DNA from: an uncultured Rhodanobacteraceae bacterium
GTDB lineage: Bacteria > Pseudomonadota > Gammaproteobacteria > Xanthomonadales > Rhodanobacteraceae
Length of the DNA: 5,200 nt
Direction of reading: 5' to 3'
Assembly (NCBI GenBank): GCA_937902695.1
Contig: CALFNI010000051.1
Coordinates: 1 to 5,200 of the forward strand
Part shown: piece after piece, positions 4,743-5,200 of the stretch
Layout of the letters: each line of letters opens with the position of its first letter
Position numbering within the stretch: the stretch's first letter is position 1
The notes under the pieces: generated by a model
Told to the model about the DNA's origin: nothing
The model's database searches: none
The model's input: the letters and a program-made list of their open reading frames with translations, nothing else
Position numbers and translations under genes: made by a program

Positions 4743-5200
4743 CTAGCCCGCCTGCTTCTGCTTGATCCAGTCGTCGATGACACGCTCGAGCAGCGCGAGC
4801 GGCAGCGCACCGTGCGTGAGCACCTGATCGTGAAACTCGGCGAGCGTGAACTTCGGGCCGAGCGCCTGCCTGGCCTTCTCGCGAAGCTCGAGGATCTTCA
4901 GCATGCCGGCCTTGTAGGCGAGCGCCTGGCCCGGATCGACGAAATAGCGCTCGATCTCGGCCGTGACGTCCGACTCGGCCATGCCGGTGTTGTCCATCAT
5001 GTACTGGATCGCCTGCTCGCGGGACCAGTGCTTGTAGTGGATGCCGGAATCGACGACGAGCCGCACCGCGCGCATCATCTCGTCGCGAAGGCGGCCGAGA
5101 TTGTCGAGCGGATCCTTCTCGAAACCGAGCTCGTACGCGAGTCGCTCGGCATACAGCGCCCAGCCTTCCGCGTACGCGGTGAACGGCAGCACGCGGCGGA
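4743..5200 (-). CDS. DUF885 family protein, C-terminal part (5' end outside window)
   Basis: The frame enters from the right edge and shows 151 residues before the TAG at 4743-4745. The visible start, [20 protein letters not shown], carries the EGWALYAE motif (residues 11-18) typical of DUF885 proteins. These are usually around 600 residues, often exported, and resemble zinc peptidases. In that family an upstream HExxH-like motif lies outside this window, and the glutamate of EGW is a plausible metal ligand. Next come [20 protein letters not shown], a helix with [13 protein letters not shown], and [20 protein letters not shown] with the conserved P-Q-A-Y-K pattern. The end is [20 protein letters not shown] plus a Lys/Gln-rich tail. 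The GTG at 5192 is an internal Val codon, not a start. A repeat doublet follows 15 bases after the stop. Confidence 0.9.
   Translation of the reverse strand, partial: RRVLPFTAYAEGWALYAERLAYELGFEKDPLDNLGRLRDEMMRAVRLVVDSGIHYKHWSREQAIQYMMDNTGMAESDVTAEIERYFVDPGQALAYKAGMLKILELREKARQALGPKFTLAEFHDQVLTHGALPLALLERVIDDWIKQKQAG

Noticed and set aside
1..5200. A defence, toxin-antitoxin or biosynthetic system
   Set aside because: All sizeable genes match ordinary chromosomal families; there is no nuclease, toxin-antitoxin pair, reverse transcriptase, transposase or synthase cluster.

Overview
The window is GC-rich chromosomal DNA with strong third-position GC bias and long antisense shadow frames. The protein families, a TAAACT box placed as in leaderless genes, and dispersed inverted repeats built on GTYCCCGC / GCGGGRAC suggest a high-GC proteobacterium. 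Xanthomonadales (Lysobacter or Rhodanobacter type) fits best and Burkholderiales is an alternative. This placement is inferred from style, not from a marker gene.

Layout, left half (+ strand): the 3' end of a NIPSNAP-family gene, an AraC-family regulator, a small VOC (glyoxalase-fold) protein and an AlkA-type HhH-GPD DNA glycosylase. They lie head to tail with gaps of 17, 21 and 25 bases, so they may be co-transcribed. A possible leaderless promoter sits just before the regulator. A VOC protein, a regulator and an alkylation-repair glycosylase together suggest a small stress or electrophile-response cluster, but that is inference.

Right half (- strand): the 3' end of a DUF885 gene (entering from the right edge), a 66-residue two-helix membrane protein, and a probable two-gene operon of a SnoaL/NTF2-like protein and a TIGR03862/HI0933-type FAD protein. 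The FAD gene converges on the glycosylase gene.

Two inverted doublets of one 30-base repeat (81 and 84 bp, REPIN-like) lie at 3' ends of genes: between the convergent glycosylase and FAD genes, and just behind the DUF885 gene. The first doublet has been absorbed into the FAD gene: it encodes the C-terminal tail, and a base change in one repeat unit makes the stop codon. Two genes (VOC and the small membrane protein) have their Shine-Dalgarno sequence inside a hairpin.

I see no defence system, phage, transposase, CRISPR array, tRNA or rRNA. No gene-free stretch exceeds 300 bases; the two largest are 4515-4742 (repeat doublet, palindrome and RBS hairpin) and 4196-4313 (5' region of the SnoaL operon). 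The most unusual features are the repeat-derived gene end and the structured ribosome binding sites, not a new multi-gene system.
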